43,909 bases of DNA from Phascolarctobacterium_A succinatutens_B (GTDB lineage: Bacteria > Bacillota > Negativicutes > Acidaminococcales > Acidaminococcaceae), in the NCBI RefSeq assembly GCF_958453765.1, contig NZ_CAUDZA010000019.1, positions 1-43,909 of the forward strand, given 5' to 3'. Positions 7,426-16,276 of this stretch are shown one piece after another. Both the position numbers and the translations under genes were made by a program. The stretch's first letter is position 1; every line of letters begins with the position of its first letter. Below the pieces are notes generated by a model that saw nothing but the letters and a program-made list of their open reading frames with translations, searched no databases and was not told the DNA's origin.

Positions 7426-9921
7426 GTGGCGGAAATAGATGTATTAATTAAGGCTGCCTTGTTGCATGACATAGGCAAGATGTGTTTGCGTGCTGACCAT
7501 AGTTTGGGGAATCACTCTAATGCCGGAGCAAATTTTTTAAAAAAGTATATGGATAATTCTCCGGAAGCAGAGCAGGTTTTACGTTGTTTGCGTTTACACC
7601 ATGCAAAAGCTTTGAAAACGGCAAAACCTTTAGCTGATGATTTTAGCTATATTGTATATGAGGCTGATAATATTGCTGCTGCAGCCGACAGACGCGAGCG
7701 TGAAGATGAGGGTGTTGACCGTGGCTTTGATGCACAGTCTTGCTTGCAAAGTGTGTTTAATATTTTTGGAGAACAAACCAGTAATCCGGTTAGCAAATAT
7801 TATTTACGTGGGCTGAATCCTTCGGATAAATTTAATTATCCGACAACGGAAATGTGCTATGCTTCAGATGACAAGTATGAAGAGCTTGTAAATGTATTGG
7901 AAAGTAATTTTCAACGTGCCGGTGTACTTGATATGAGTAATGGCGAACTTTTGCGCATTTTGGAGGATGTTATGAGTTACATACCATCCAGTACGAATAA
8001 AAATGAAGTTTGTGATATTTCGCTATATATTCATTCTAAGGTAACAGCAGCGCTTGCCTCTTGTATGTATGAATATTTTTCAGCAAATAAGATTAAAGAT
8101 TATAAAAAATACTGCTATGACCAATCCGGTAATAGTGAATTTAGAAAACAGGATGCGTTTTTACTTGTATCAGGAGATTTTTCTGGAATACAAGATTTTA
8201 TTTATACCGTACCAAGTAAGGGTGCTTTAAAATCTCTAAGAGGTCGCTCTTTCTATTTAGAAATTTTTATGGAGAATTATATTGATGAGATTTTACAGCA
8301 GCTTGGCTTGAGCAGAGCTAATCTGTTATATACAGGCGGTGGGCATTTCTATCTTTTAGCTGCTAATACCAGTGCTACAAAAGACAATTTGAAGAAAATA
8401 CAGAATGCCTGCAATGAATGGTTATTGGAAAAATTTTGTACAAAGCTGTATATGGCTATGGGATTTGCTCCCTGCAGTGCTTCTGACTTGCAGAATTCAG
8501 GCATGCAACGTAATGTATTTGCTGCTGTAAGTAAAAAATTAAATCAAGATAAGCTATGTCGCTATGATATTCAAAATTTGGCAAAGCTCTTTGATAGTGA
8601 TAGCAGTTATAATAAAAATCTTGATGGCAGCAGAGAATGCGCTGTTTGCCATATGTCCAGTAAAAAATTAATTGCGAATGGTGATGCAGGTGATATTTGT
8701 CCGACTTGCAAAGGGCTATTTCAGTTGGGAGAAAAGCTTTTTAAATCTAATAGACATTTTGCTGTTTTAAGCAAAGCTGGTGGTGAAGAACTGGATTTAT
8801 TTGGTTACAATAAACCGCTGTTTTTAGCTGTCATGGATGAAAAGGAGCTGGAAGAAAACAGCAGTAGCCTGGTACGTATTTACAGTAAAAATAAAGCTTT
8901 GACAGGTAGAAATATCGGAACTCGCTTATGGTTAGCTGATTATTACAGTACTAATGATAAAGGTGCTGTTATGGAGTTTGAAGATTTAGCTGAACAATGT
9001 TGCGATGGTGGGCATGGTATTAAGCGTTTAGGCGTTTTACGTGCGGATGTAGATAATTTAGGTGCCGCTTTTATCGGTGGCTTTATCCGTTATGGTAAAG
9101 AAGAACCGGAAAAATATGCTACATTGTCAAGATATGCTGATTTATCCAGAGATTTAGGTATGTTCTTTAAATTGGCAGTAGGTAAGCTTTGCAGAGGTGA
9201 GCTGAATGGCTTTGACAACATTAATCAGCAGCAATTCAGCTTATATGGCTTACAAAAGCCGGTGCAGAGAAAAGTTCATGTTGTATATTCCGGCGGTGAT
9301 GATATGTTCATTGTGGGAGCCTGGGATGAGCTTATAGAGCTTGCTGTAGATATCAGACGAGCTTTTACAAGGTTTACTAATGGCAAATTGAGTTTTTCAG
9401 CAGGATTGGCAATGTTCAGTCATGGATATCCGATAAGCAAGATGGCTGAAATTACCGGTATGTTGGAGAGTGCAGCTAAGAGCAGCAACAAAATGAAAAA
9501 CAGCATTGCTTTATTTGGCTTTGAAACGGAACAGAAAAATGCGGAAAGCGGTTTATGCTGTGAACATATCTATGACTGGACAACGTTTACCGATAAGGTT
9601 TGTAAGGAAAAGCTGCAATTTCTTTTACAACACCTGAATATAGATACTGTTGACAATAATAAATTGAAGGCTGGCAAAGCTATGCTTTATAGACTGCTGA
9701 ATTTACTGGAAGAAAAGGATGACAACATGAATCTGGCAAGATTTGCCTATACGCTTGGACGTATGCAACCGGAAAAAGCCTCGGTACAGTTACAGCAGTG
9801 CTACAATGAATTCAGTCAGCAGATGTATAAATGGTTTAAAGATGCTGATGCCAGAAAACAGTTACGTACAGCTCTTGACTTAATTATTTATTATATTCGT
9901 GATACGAAGGAGGATGCATGA
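7426..9921 (+). CDS. cas10: Type III-A CRISPR Cas10/Csm1
   Basis: This 831-residue protein is the large subunit of the Csm complex. It starts at GTG after AAAGGGGG. An N-terminal HD nuclease domain carries LLHDIGK (His14, Asp15), the site for single-stranded DNA cleavage. Two CxxC pairs (Cys405/408 and Cys425/428) make the zinc element. The palm domain holds the intact GGDD motif at residues 623-626 (YSGGDDMF), which in this family makes cyclic oligoadenylates when target RNA binds. The C-terminal region is helical. Both catalytic centres look complete, so DNase and cyclase activities are predicted. It leads a tightly overlapping operon and is A/T-richer than the flanking housekeeping genes. 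Confidence 0.97.
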   Translation: MAEIDVLIKAALLHDIGKMCLRADHSLGNHSNAGANFLKKYMDNSPEAEQVLRCLRLHHAKALKTAKPLADDFSYIVYEADNIAAAADRREREDEGVDRGFDAQSCLQSVFNIFGEQTSNPVSKYYLRGLNPSDKFNYPTTEMCYASDDKYEELVNVLESNFQRAGVLDMSNGELLRILEDVMSYIPSSTNKNEVCDISLYIHSKVTAALASCMYEYFSANKIKDYKKYCYDQSGNSEFRKQDAFLLVSGDFSGIQDFIYTVPSKGALKSLRGRSFYLEIFMENYIDEILQQLGLSRANLLYTGGGHFYLLAANTSATKDNLKKIQNACNEWLLEKFCTKLYMAMGFAPCSASDLQNSGMQRNVFAAVSKKLNQDKLCRYDIQNLAKLFDSDSSYNKNLDGSRECAVCHMSSKKLIANGDAGDICPTCKGLFQLGEKLFKSNRHFAVLSKAGGEELDLFGYNKPLFLAVMDEKELEENSSSLVRIYSKNKALTGRNIGTRLWLADYYSTNDKGAVMEFEDLAEQCCDGGHGIKRLGVLRADVDNLGAAFIGGFIRYGKEEPEKYATLSRYADLSRDLGMFFKLAVGKLCRGELNGFDNINQQQFSLYGLQKPVQRKVHVVYSGGDDMFIVGAWDELIELAVDIRRAFTRFTNGKLSFSAGLAMFSHGYPISKMAEITGMLESAAKSSNKMKNSIALFGFETEQKNAESGLCCEHIYDWTTFTDKVCKEKLQFLLQHLNIDTVDNNKLKAGKAMLYRLLNLLEEKDDNMNLARFAYTLGRMQPEKASVQLQQCYNEFSQQMYKWFKDADARKQLRTALDLIIYYIRDTKEDA

Positions 9922-10406
9922 TGGTTAATAATATGCGGGAACAACTTATCAGGGCCGGGTATGCGCAGAATAGCAGACCTAATATGCAGAAAAAAGGACA
10001 ACAATTTGATTTTGAAAGTTTTGATGTTGTAACTGAGGCAGAAAAAGCTATTGAAGGGCTGAAATATAAAGATAAAAATAACAGAGATAGAATTGATGTT
10101 ACCACCTCGCAAATCAGAAAGTTTCTGACAGCAGTAAATGTTGTGCGCAATAAAGTTGACCTTTATAAGGAAAAAAACAAAGGTGCTGAATCTTTATCTA
10201 AAGAATTGACTGCTGAAATTAAATTTTTAAAGGTTAATTTGCTATATCAGGCCGGAAGAACAGCTGCTGTAAAACAATTTATGACAATTTCAAAGCTGGA
10301 TGTTATTATAGATAGTATTGGCGACAGCTTAGCTAGATTTGTGAAATTCACTAAATATGTAGAAGCACTCGTTGCATATCATAAGTTTTTAGGAGGCAGG
10401 GATTAA
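9918..10406 (+). CDS. csm2: Type III-A Csm2 small subunit
   Basis: A 162-residue, highly charged, helical protein with the Csm2 core (TTSQIRKFLTAVNVV and LLYQAGR...VKQFM), which forms the inner filament along the crRNA-target duplex. It overlaps the end of cas10 by ATGA. A second ATG at 9921 sits a better seven bases from AAGGAGG (9907-9913) and may be the true start. The first ~35 residues before the core are longer and more polar than in many homologues. Confidence 0.92.
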   Translation: MMVNNMREQLIRAGYAQNSRPNMQKKGQQFDFESFDVVTEAEKAIEGLKYKDKNNRDRIDVTTSQIRKFLTAVNVVRNKVDLYKEKNKGAESLSKELTAEIKFLKVNLLYQAGRTAAVKQFMTISKLDVIIDSIGDSLARFVKFTKYVEALVAYHKFLGGRD

Positions 10407-11101
10407 TGATGGAAGAACAGAAAAGACAACAACAGCCATTGCAGGGAAAAATAGTTCTGTCAGGTATTTTACAGGTACTGACAGGTATGCATATTGGCGG
10501 AAGCAGTGACTTTGCTCCGATTGGTGCAGTAGACAGCCCCTTTATCCGTGATCCGTTTAGTCATGCGCCAATTATTCCTGGCAGCTCTTTAAAAGGCAAG
10601 ATTAGAACTTTGCTGGCAAAGATAAATTGTGATGGTTATGTTTTAAATAAGGTTGCTGATGATAATGAAATTGTAGCACGCTTGTTTGGTGCCAGTGGCA
10701 AAAATTATGCTATGCCGGCTCGTCTGCAGTTTTTTGACTTGTTTGTAACGGAGGATACTAAAAACAATTTCAATGCGATAGAAACAGACACTTACATTGG
10801 TGAGATTAAATTCGAAAATACTATTAACAGAGCCAGTGGTGTAGCTAATCCACGTCAGATTGAACGTGTACCGGCAGGAGCGGAGTTTGACTTTAAGCTG
10901 GTTTATAATGTTGAAAATCTGCAGGATGTACAAGAAGATTTAGAAACCTTGGCTGAAGGTTTTGAACTGTTGGCTAACGATTATCTTGGCGGACATGGTT
11001 CTCGCGGATATGGCAGGGTAAGATTACATGATATTAAGCTGCGGGCTATTGGTAAGCTGGATATAGATTTAGCAGCCTATGAGGATTTGTTTAAGGATTG
11101 A
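10406..11101 (+). CDS. csm3: Type III-A Csm3, Cas7-family backbone RNase
   Basis: A 231-residue RAMP protein that forms the repeated backbone of the complex and cuts target RNA every six nucleotides. The catalytic aspartate is preserved as Asp43 in IGAVDSPF, equivalent to Asp33 of Streptococcus thermophilus Csm3. Other family segments are TGMHIGGSSDF, PGSSLKGKIRTLL and the glycine-rich GGHGSRGYGRV. It overlaps csm2 by one base (TAATG), and a second in-frame ATG follows immediately at 10409. Nothing suggests loss of RNase activity. Confidence 0.96.
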   Translation: MMEEQKRQQQPLQGKIVLSGILQVLTGMHIGGSSDFAPIGAVDSPFIRDPFSHAPIIPGSSLKGKIRTLLAKINCDGYVLNKVADDNEIVARLFGASGKNYAMPARLQFFDLFVTEDTKNNFNAIETDTYIGEIKFENTINRASGVANPRQIERVPAGAEFDFKLVYNVENLQDVQEDLETLAEGFELLANDYLGGHGSRGYGRVRLHDIKLRAIGKLDIDLAAYEDLFKD

Positions 11102-11104
11102 TGC

Positions 11105-12118
11105 ATGATGATGTATTATATTTTTACCTTAAAATTTTTGACACCGGTACATTTTGGTGACACTGCCAATGGCGGCAGTTTGGATAAGTTTTCGCTTCAA
11201 TGCAGTGCGGATACATTATTTGCAGCCTTGTGTAATGAAGCTGTAAATAAAGGGAGTGATGCAGTAGAAACGTTGGTGAAAAAAACAGCAGAAGGGAAAA
11301 TAGTTTTTTCCAGCTTATTTCCCTATTGGCGTACTGTTGATGATGATTTATATTTTTACTTACCCAAACCGTTGCTGAAGCTAGAGCAAGACGAGCAACA
11401 GTCCGCAAAAAGCTTTGAGGAAATCAAACAATTAGCTACTAAGCTAAAAAAGCAGAAAAAATCAACATATATACGTGCTTCGCAGATTAATAGTTTGCTG
11501 GAGTCCGGTAGCAATGATAGACAATTTGCTGTGCCTGAGTTTGCAGCGCCGCTTGTTGCCGGAAGAGTTGCGTTGCGTGAGGAAAAACCGCTTCCATATT
11601 ATGTGGGCAGTTACGTATTCAGTGAGCACTCCGGCTTGTATTTCATACTGGGTGTTGAACATGAAGAAGAGTTTACTTTGATCAAGGAGTTGTTGCTTAG
11701 TCTTGGCTATAGTGGCATAGGTGGCAAGCGTAGCAGTGGCTGTGGTAAATTCGAACTGGCTGATGATGAATTGGAGCTGTTTGATGATGGTGGTGTCTAT
11801 GACGATGATACTGCCATCGCACTGATGCTGTATAACGAAAAAAGTAAGTACCAAATGTGTCTTGCTCCTGTTTGTCCCAAGGCTGATGAATTGGCAGTGG
11901 TTAAGCAGGGAAGCTATAAGCTGATTAAGCGTGGTGGTTTTATTGCCTCATCTGCGGCAAAAGATAATATTAAGCGTAATAGTATTTACATGCTGCAGGA
12001 AGGCTCATGCTTTCCTGAAAGATTACGCGGACAAATGCTGCAGCAGACTGTGGACGGTTTAGCACATGATGTTTACCGTGATGGAATAGGAATGTTTGTG
12101 GGGTTAAAAAATGAATAG
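11105..12118 (+). CDS. csm4: Type III-A Csm4, Cas5-family subunit
   Basis: This 337-residue RAMP protein caps the 5' end of the complex, where it holds the crRNA handle and contacts Cas10. RAMP features are the N-terminal strand FTLKFLTPVHFGD, ADTLFAALC, and the glycine-rich loop GYSGIGGKRSSGCGKF (about residues 199-214). Three consecutive ATG codons begin the frame, so the exact start may be 3 or 6 bases further on. It follows csm3 after three bases and overlaps csm5 by eight. Confidence 0.93.
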   Translation: MMMYYIFTLKFLTPVHFGDTANGGSLDKFSLQCSADTLFAALCNEAVNKGSDAVETLVKKTAEGKIVFSSLFPYWRTVDDDLYFYLPKPLLKLEQDEQQSAKSFEEIKQLATKLKKQKKSTYIRASQINSLLESGSNDRQFAVPEFAAPLVAGRVALREEKPLPYYVGSYVFSEHSGLYFILGVEHEEEFTLIKELLLSLGYSGIGGKRSSGCGKFELADDELELFDDGGVYDDDTAIALMLYNEKSKYQMCLAPVCPKADELAVVKQGSYKLIKRGGFIASSAAKDNIKRNSIYMLQEGSCFPERLRGQMLQQTVDGLAHDVYRDGIGMFVGLKNE

Positions 12119-13355
12119 CAAACAATTTGAAACAGCAAAAATGTGCCTGAAGGTAGTTACACCTATAAATATTGCTGACGGTATAGTGTTGGGAGCTAAG
12201 GATTATTTGTATGATAGCAGTAGGCAGAAGGTATATTTTTTGAATCTGCATCAATGGCATATGTTTATTTATAAGCATATGCTGTTGGAAAAATATGAAA
12301 GCTATCTTGCAAATTTTAGGGATAAACAGAGCTTGTTGGAATGGCTTCGGATGCAGGGATATGATATAGATGATGTACGTACTGTTATAACTTCAGAAGC
12401 ACAGGCAACAGTTAATCTGATGGATAACGAAAAAAAGAAAACACTCAATGATATTAACAGACATATTCAGCAGCCTGATGGAAGTCTATATGTTCCGGGA
12501 AGCAGCATAAAAGGCGTGTTCAGAACAGCGATTTTGTATAGTCTTTTGCAGAAAAGACAGGATATCAAGAGCAAATATTGGTGTTATATTAAACAGCAAG
12601 TGGATATAATTAAAACGCTGCTGGAAGAGGAAAGAAAGCCTCGAGAATTACAAATAATGCCTTATTCGGTAATAAAAAAGAAGAAAGATCAGGCTGCTAA
12701 AGAAATTGACAAGCTAACTGCAAGTTTAGAAAGTGAACTGCTACATACACTACGCCTGAAAGATGATAAGGAGCGCAATATTAGTAACAAGAATGCGGTT
12801 TGCAGTGCAATGCGTGGTTTACAGGTTAGTGATACTTATGCAAGCCGGAATATGCAGACAGCTATTTTGCAAAAAGTTGATGGCGGATTTGACAAGTTCG
12901 GCAAGGCTTCTCCCAAAAAACTTCCGATTTTCAGAGAATGCATGCTTCCAAAAGCAGAGCTGTTCTTTGATGTAAAGATTGAAAAGGCTGTTATGAGTAC
13001 CATTGGCATTAACACCGTTGACGATTTGTTGAAGGCAACGCACAGCTTTTTTGCGGCGGTGACAGATTTGCTGCAACAGGCGTTTGAAAAAGAGTATCAG
13101 GAAGCATTTCAAGGTGTAGCAGCCGGCAATATGTTCCTTGGCGGTAATACAGGCTTTTTGAGTAAAACTCTTTTAGCTATGTTGGCTCCGGATAAAGATA
13201 CTGCTAAAAATACTATCAAGGTATTACTGGACAAAAGCTTTAAAAATCACAAGCATTTACTGCGCGATAAAGTTATTGCACCACGTACTCTTAAATGTAC
13301 AAATTATAACGGTAAGCTGATGCTGATGGGAGTTGCGGAGGTGCGCAAAGTATGA
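12111..13355 (+). CDS. csm5: Type III-A Csm5, Cas7-like end subunit
   Basis: A 414-residue RAMP protein that terminates the filament at the 3' side of the crRNA and is needed for crRNA maturation. The family signature PGSSIKGVFRTAIL lies near residues 128-141, and a second G-rich segment AGNMFLGGNTGFLSKT lies near 341-356. Between them is a long, lysine-rich, probably coiled-coil stretch (about residues 150-215). The start overlaps the end of csm4 and the last four bases overlap the start of cas6, which shows tight translational coupling. Confidence 0.92.
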   Translation: MNSKQFETAKMCLKVVTPINIADGIVLGAKDYLYDSSRQKVYFLNLHQWHMFIYKHMLLEKYESYLANFRDKQSLLEWLRMQGYDIDDVRTVITSEAQATVNLMDNEKKKTLNDINRHIQQPDGSLYVPGSSIKGVFRTAILYSLLQKRQDIKSKYWCYIKQQVDIIKTLLEEERKPRELQIMPYSVIKKKKDQAAKEIDKLTASLESELLHTLRLKDDKERNISNKNAVCSAMRGLQVSDTYASRNMQTAILQKVDGGFDKFGKASPKKLPIFRECMLPKAELFFDVKIEKAVMSTIGINTVDDLLKATHSFFAAVTDLLQQAFEKEYQEAFQGVAAGNMFLGGNTGFLSKTLLAMLAPDKDTAKNTIKVLLDKSFKNHKHLLRDKVIAPRTLKCTNYNGKLMLMGVAEVRKV

Positions 13356-14113
13356 TTCGTTCATTGGAAATAAGGATAGCTGTTCCGACAGGCGCAAAGC
13401 TTACGCAGTCTGCCTGCTCATTGCTGCACGGCGTGCTGATGGAGCATATTGACAGCACATATGCAGAGCTTTTGCATCAACAGAGCTTGCGCCCGTATAG
13501 CCAGTATCTTTATTTTGATAAGGAACGTGCCGGTGTTTACTGGCGCTTGACGGCGCTGAATAAGCAAGCAGATGATGAGTTATTGGGAGCAGCATTTTCG
13601 TTGCCGACAACTGTTTATCTGAAGAAAAAACAGTTGGAAGTACAGCTTGTGAGCAAGGAATATCTGAAGGAAACCAGCTATGCTGAAATTGCAGAAAAAT
13701 GCTTTGCACAGCCGTTAGCAGGAAAATATTTAAGCTGCAGCTTTTTGACATCCTGCAGTTTTAAGAGCGAAGGGCAATATGTAATTTTCCCTCAACCGCA
13801 ATTTCTGCTTGGCAGTCTTATAAAGCGTTGGAACAGCTTTGCTGATAAGGAAAGACTGGATGCGCTTGGATTAGCACAAGACTTGGCGCAGGAAACATAC
13901 GTTGCTGATTATAAACTTAGCTTACGCTCCTTTAGTGTGGATGGCGCACGCATACCAGCATTTAGAGGCTTATATGTGTTAGGTATGAAAAATAATGTGA
14001 TGTGCAACAGGATTATCGCTATGTTGGGTGAATATGCTAATTATAGCGGTATTGGAATTAAGACTGCCTTGGGAATGGGAGCAGTTAAAACATCATTGAA
14101 TGAAAGATTTTGA
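13352..14113 (+). CDS. cas6: CRISPR repeat endoribonuclease Cas6
   Basis: This 253-residue protein is the pre-crRNA processing RNase with two ferredoxin-like folds. A candidate catalytic histidine is His26 (SLLHGVL), and the C-terminal glycine-rich loop is GIGIKTALGMGAV (about residues 230-242), a Cas6 hallmark. It is expected to cut the repeat so that crRNAs begin with the eight-base handle ACGGAAAC. It overlaps csm5 by ATGA and is the last gene before the array, which starts 140 bases downstream. Confidence 0.94.
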   Translation: MIRSLEIRIAVPTGAKLTQSACSLLHGVLMEHIDSTYAELLHQQSLRPYSQYLYFDKERAGVYWRLTALNKQADDELLGAAFSLPTTVYLKKKQLEVQLVSKEYLKETSYAEIAEKCFAQPLAGKYLSCSFLTSCSFKSEGQYVIFPQPQFLLGSLIKRWNSFADKERLDALGLAQDLAQETYVADYKLSLRSFSVDGARIPAFRGLYVLGMKNNVMCNRIIAMLGEYANYSGIGIKTALGMGAVKTSLNERF

Positions 14114-14253
14114 GTGAAACTGCGCCGCACCGCTTGCAGAGTGGATTTGGAGGGTGCGAGGCAGGTTGTTTTTAGGGCAAGTGGTCTGTTGGTAAGGCCT
14201 GCGCCGCAAATGGCGGGCGCAGACCTTATGACAGACGGACTTGCAGGGACAGG
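14114..14253 (+). promoter_or_regulatory. CRISPR leader region with two GC-rich hairpins
   Basis: The 140 bases between cas6 and the first repeat act as the leader by position: repeats are uniform at this end and decayed at the other. It is GC-rich rather than A/T-rich as many leaders are. CGCACC (14126-14131) pairs with GGTGCG (14153-14158). A stronger stem pairs TAAGG plus CTGCGCC (14193-14205) with GGCGCAG plus CCTTA (14216-14228). I see no convincing promoter, so the array may be read through from the cas genes. Confidence 0.55.
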
Positions 14254-16126
14254 ATTTCAGAGATAACCCCAAATTAGGGGACGGAAACGCCTACATCTTT
14301 AAAGGGATTATAGTCAGCTTCAGCATTTCAGAGATAACCCCAAATTAGGGGACGGAAACGAGCTACAAACAAAGGAGGTAACTAAAATGTATGTATTTCA
14401 GAGATAACCCCAAATTAGGGGACGGAAACAAGTTTTCATTTTCATTACCTCCCTTTGTTGTAATTTCAGAGATAACCCCAAATTAGGGGACGGAAACGTT
14501 CAAGCTACTAAGGGCATACGGCGGATGCCTAGGCATTTCAGAGATAACCCCAAATTAGGGGACGGAAACGTAGATGAACTGTTTTTCACTCTCAAATTCT
14601 CTATTTCAGAGATAACCCCAAATTAGGGGACGGAAACGTAACGACTACTCAACAATTATATTCCTTAATTAAATTTCAGAGATAACCCCAAATTAGGGGA
14701 CGGAAACGTAAACATTACAAAAACCATTGAAAAAATTGAAGGTCTATTTCAGAGATAACCCCAAATTAGGGGACGGAAACCCCCAGCTAGGTGTTAGTAG
14801 ACGTAGAGGACACCGCCCATTTCAGAGATAACCCCAAATTAGGGGACGGAAACCCTCTAATGAATCCGCAAATGCTTCATAGTCGAAAATTTCAGAGATA
14901 ACCACAAATTAGGGGACGGAAACTTATACTTAAACACTGTATTACTTGAAATACTCGCTATATTTCAGAGATAACCCCAAATTAGGGGACGGAAACTTTT
15001 TATTCATGATTATAAACCTCCATTTCAAATTTAAATTTCAGAGATAACCCCAAATTAGGGGACGGAAACTAATCCTCGCAACTGCAATCATAATTCCAAT
15101 TACAATTTCAGAGATAACCCCAAATTAGGGGACGGAAACTGACGTTCTGCTTCTGCTTTTGTGCAATTATCTTGCATAATTTCAGAGATAACCCCAAATT
15201 AGGGGACGGAAACAATGTAGTGTTATTATTCAAGTAAACTATAAACATTTCAGAGATAACCCCAAATTAGGGGACGGAAATTTAATTCCCATGCCTTGCC
15301 TTCGCAGTAGCTAATAATTTCAGAGATAACCCCAAATTAGGGGACGGAAATTTTCAAACTCATCAATACAGAAAAGCGGCTTAGATGATTTCAGAGATAA
15401 CCCCAAATTAGGGGACGGAAATGTTCAGACTTCCGTCTAATATGCAATGACGTTCAAATTTCAGAGATAACCCCAAATTAGGGGACGGAAATTAAGCAGA
15501 ATTTGCTCCATTACTTCAACACTAAGAGAGATTTCAGAGATAACCCCAAATTAGGGGACGGAAATTATAAAAATACTTCATGCTTTCACTTCCCTTCTGT
15601 AATAATTTCAGAGATAACCCCAAATTAGGGGACGGAAATATAGGATCTTCGAACGTTACAATAACGTATTTACATTTCAGAGATAACCCCAAATTAGGGG
15701 ACGGAAACTCTTCCATAGGTTCATCTTCGGGATATTGCGTAGAATTTCAGAGATAACCCCAAATTAGGGGACGGAAACTTAAGCTGGCGTTCTGGTACTC
15801 TTACGCACGCGATTTTAGAGATAACCCCAATTTAGGGGACGGAAATGGATTACCGTAAACGATATACATGTTCTGCATAACTTTTGAAATAACCCCGAAT
15901 TAGGGGACGGAAACCCAAAACCTTGTGCATCATTTTTCTGAATTGGATAATTTCAGAGATAACCCCAAATTAGGGGACGGAAATGCTAATCTGCTCGCAT
16001 TGTTTCTCCCACTTACCGCTCATTTTTCAGAGATAACCCCAATTTAGGGGACGGAAACTCATACTCTACGCCCATTTCTTTTGCCACTTTAGATTTCAGA
16101 AATAACCCCAAATAAGGGGTCGTAAC
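14254..16126 (+). CRISPR. CRISPR array, main block: 27 repeats, 26 spacers
   Basis: The consensus is a 35-base repeat that starts ATTTCAGAGATAACCCC, has CCCC/GGGG arms around AAATTA, and ends GGGGACGGAAAC. The last eight bases match the type III 5' handle ACGGAAAC, which fixes transcription on the plus strand. Repeat starts are 14254, 14325, 14395, 14463, 14535, 14603, 14673, 14746, 14819, 14889, 14962, 15035, 15105, 15179, 15247, 15317, 15388, 15458, 15531, 15605, 15674, 15744, 15812, 15880, 15950, 16024 and 16093. Spacers are 33-39 bases. Repeats 15-20, 23 and 25 end in GGAAAT instead of GGAAAC. Repeat 10 has one internal change. Repeats 23, 24, 26 and 27 are visibly degenerate, and the last is one base short. 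Confidence 0.98.
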
Positions 16127-16131
16127 AAGCC

Positions 16132-16174
16132 TCCCCTTCCAGGGGAGGTGTCTGCGAAAGCAGACGGAGGGGTT
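16132..16174 (+). repeat. Left structured inverted repeat of the DUF559 element
   Basis: Two adjacent hairpins: CTCCCCT/AGGGGAG (16131-16147) and GTCTGC-GAAA-GCAGAC (about 16150-16165), closed by GGAGGGGTT. The architecture matches the right end, but the second stem has different bases. Confidence 0.75.
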
Positions 16175-16216
16175 CTGTAAGACGTAAAGGAAGAAGAACA
16201 TTTAGGCATCATCAAG

Positions 16217-16276
16217 ATGTTTAGTGATGATATGTTGGAAAAATTAACTTTGCAAAAGGAGCAATATGAGCACTAA
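16217..16276 (+). CDS. Short frame coupled to the DUF559 gene
   Basis: A 19-codon frame (starting MFSDDMLEKLTL) ends inside the start of the nuclease gene; the frame is open upstream to 16181. It contains the AAGGAG that serves the nuclease start. It may be a translational-coupling leader, or the 3' tail of a gene carried with the element. No homologue is recognised. Confidence 0.3.
   Translation: MFSDDMLEKLTLQKEQYEH

Noticed and set aside
15534..15716. 60-codon minus-strand frame through the CRISPR array
   Set aside because: It consists of reverse-complemented repeats and spacers; the repeated FPSPNLGLSLK is simply the translated repeat.
16013..16201. 62-codon minus-strand frame at the array/insert junction
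   Set aside because: Also a translation of repeats and of the element end; no ribosome-binding site or protein-like composition.
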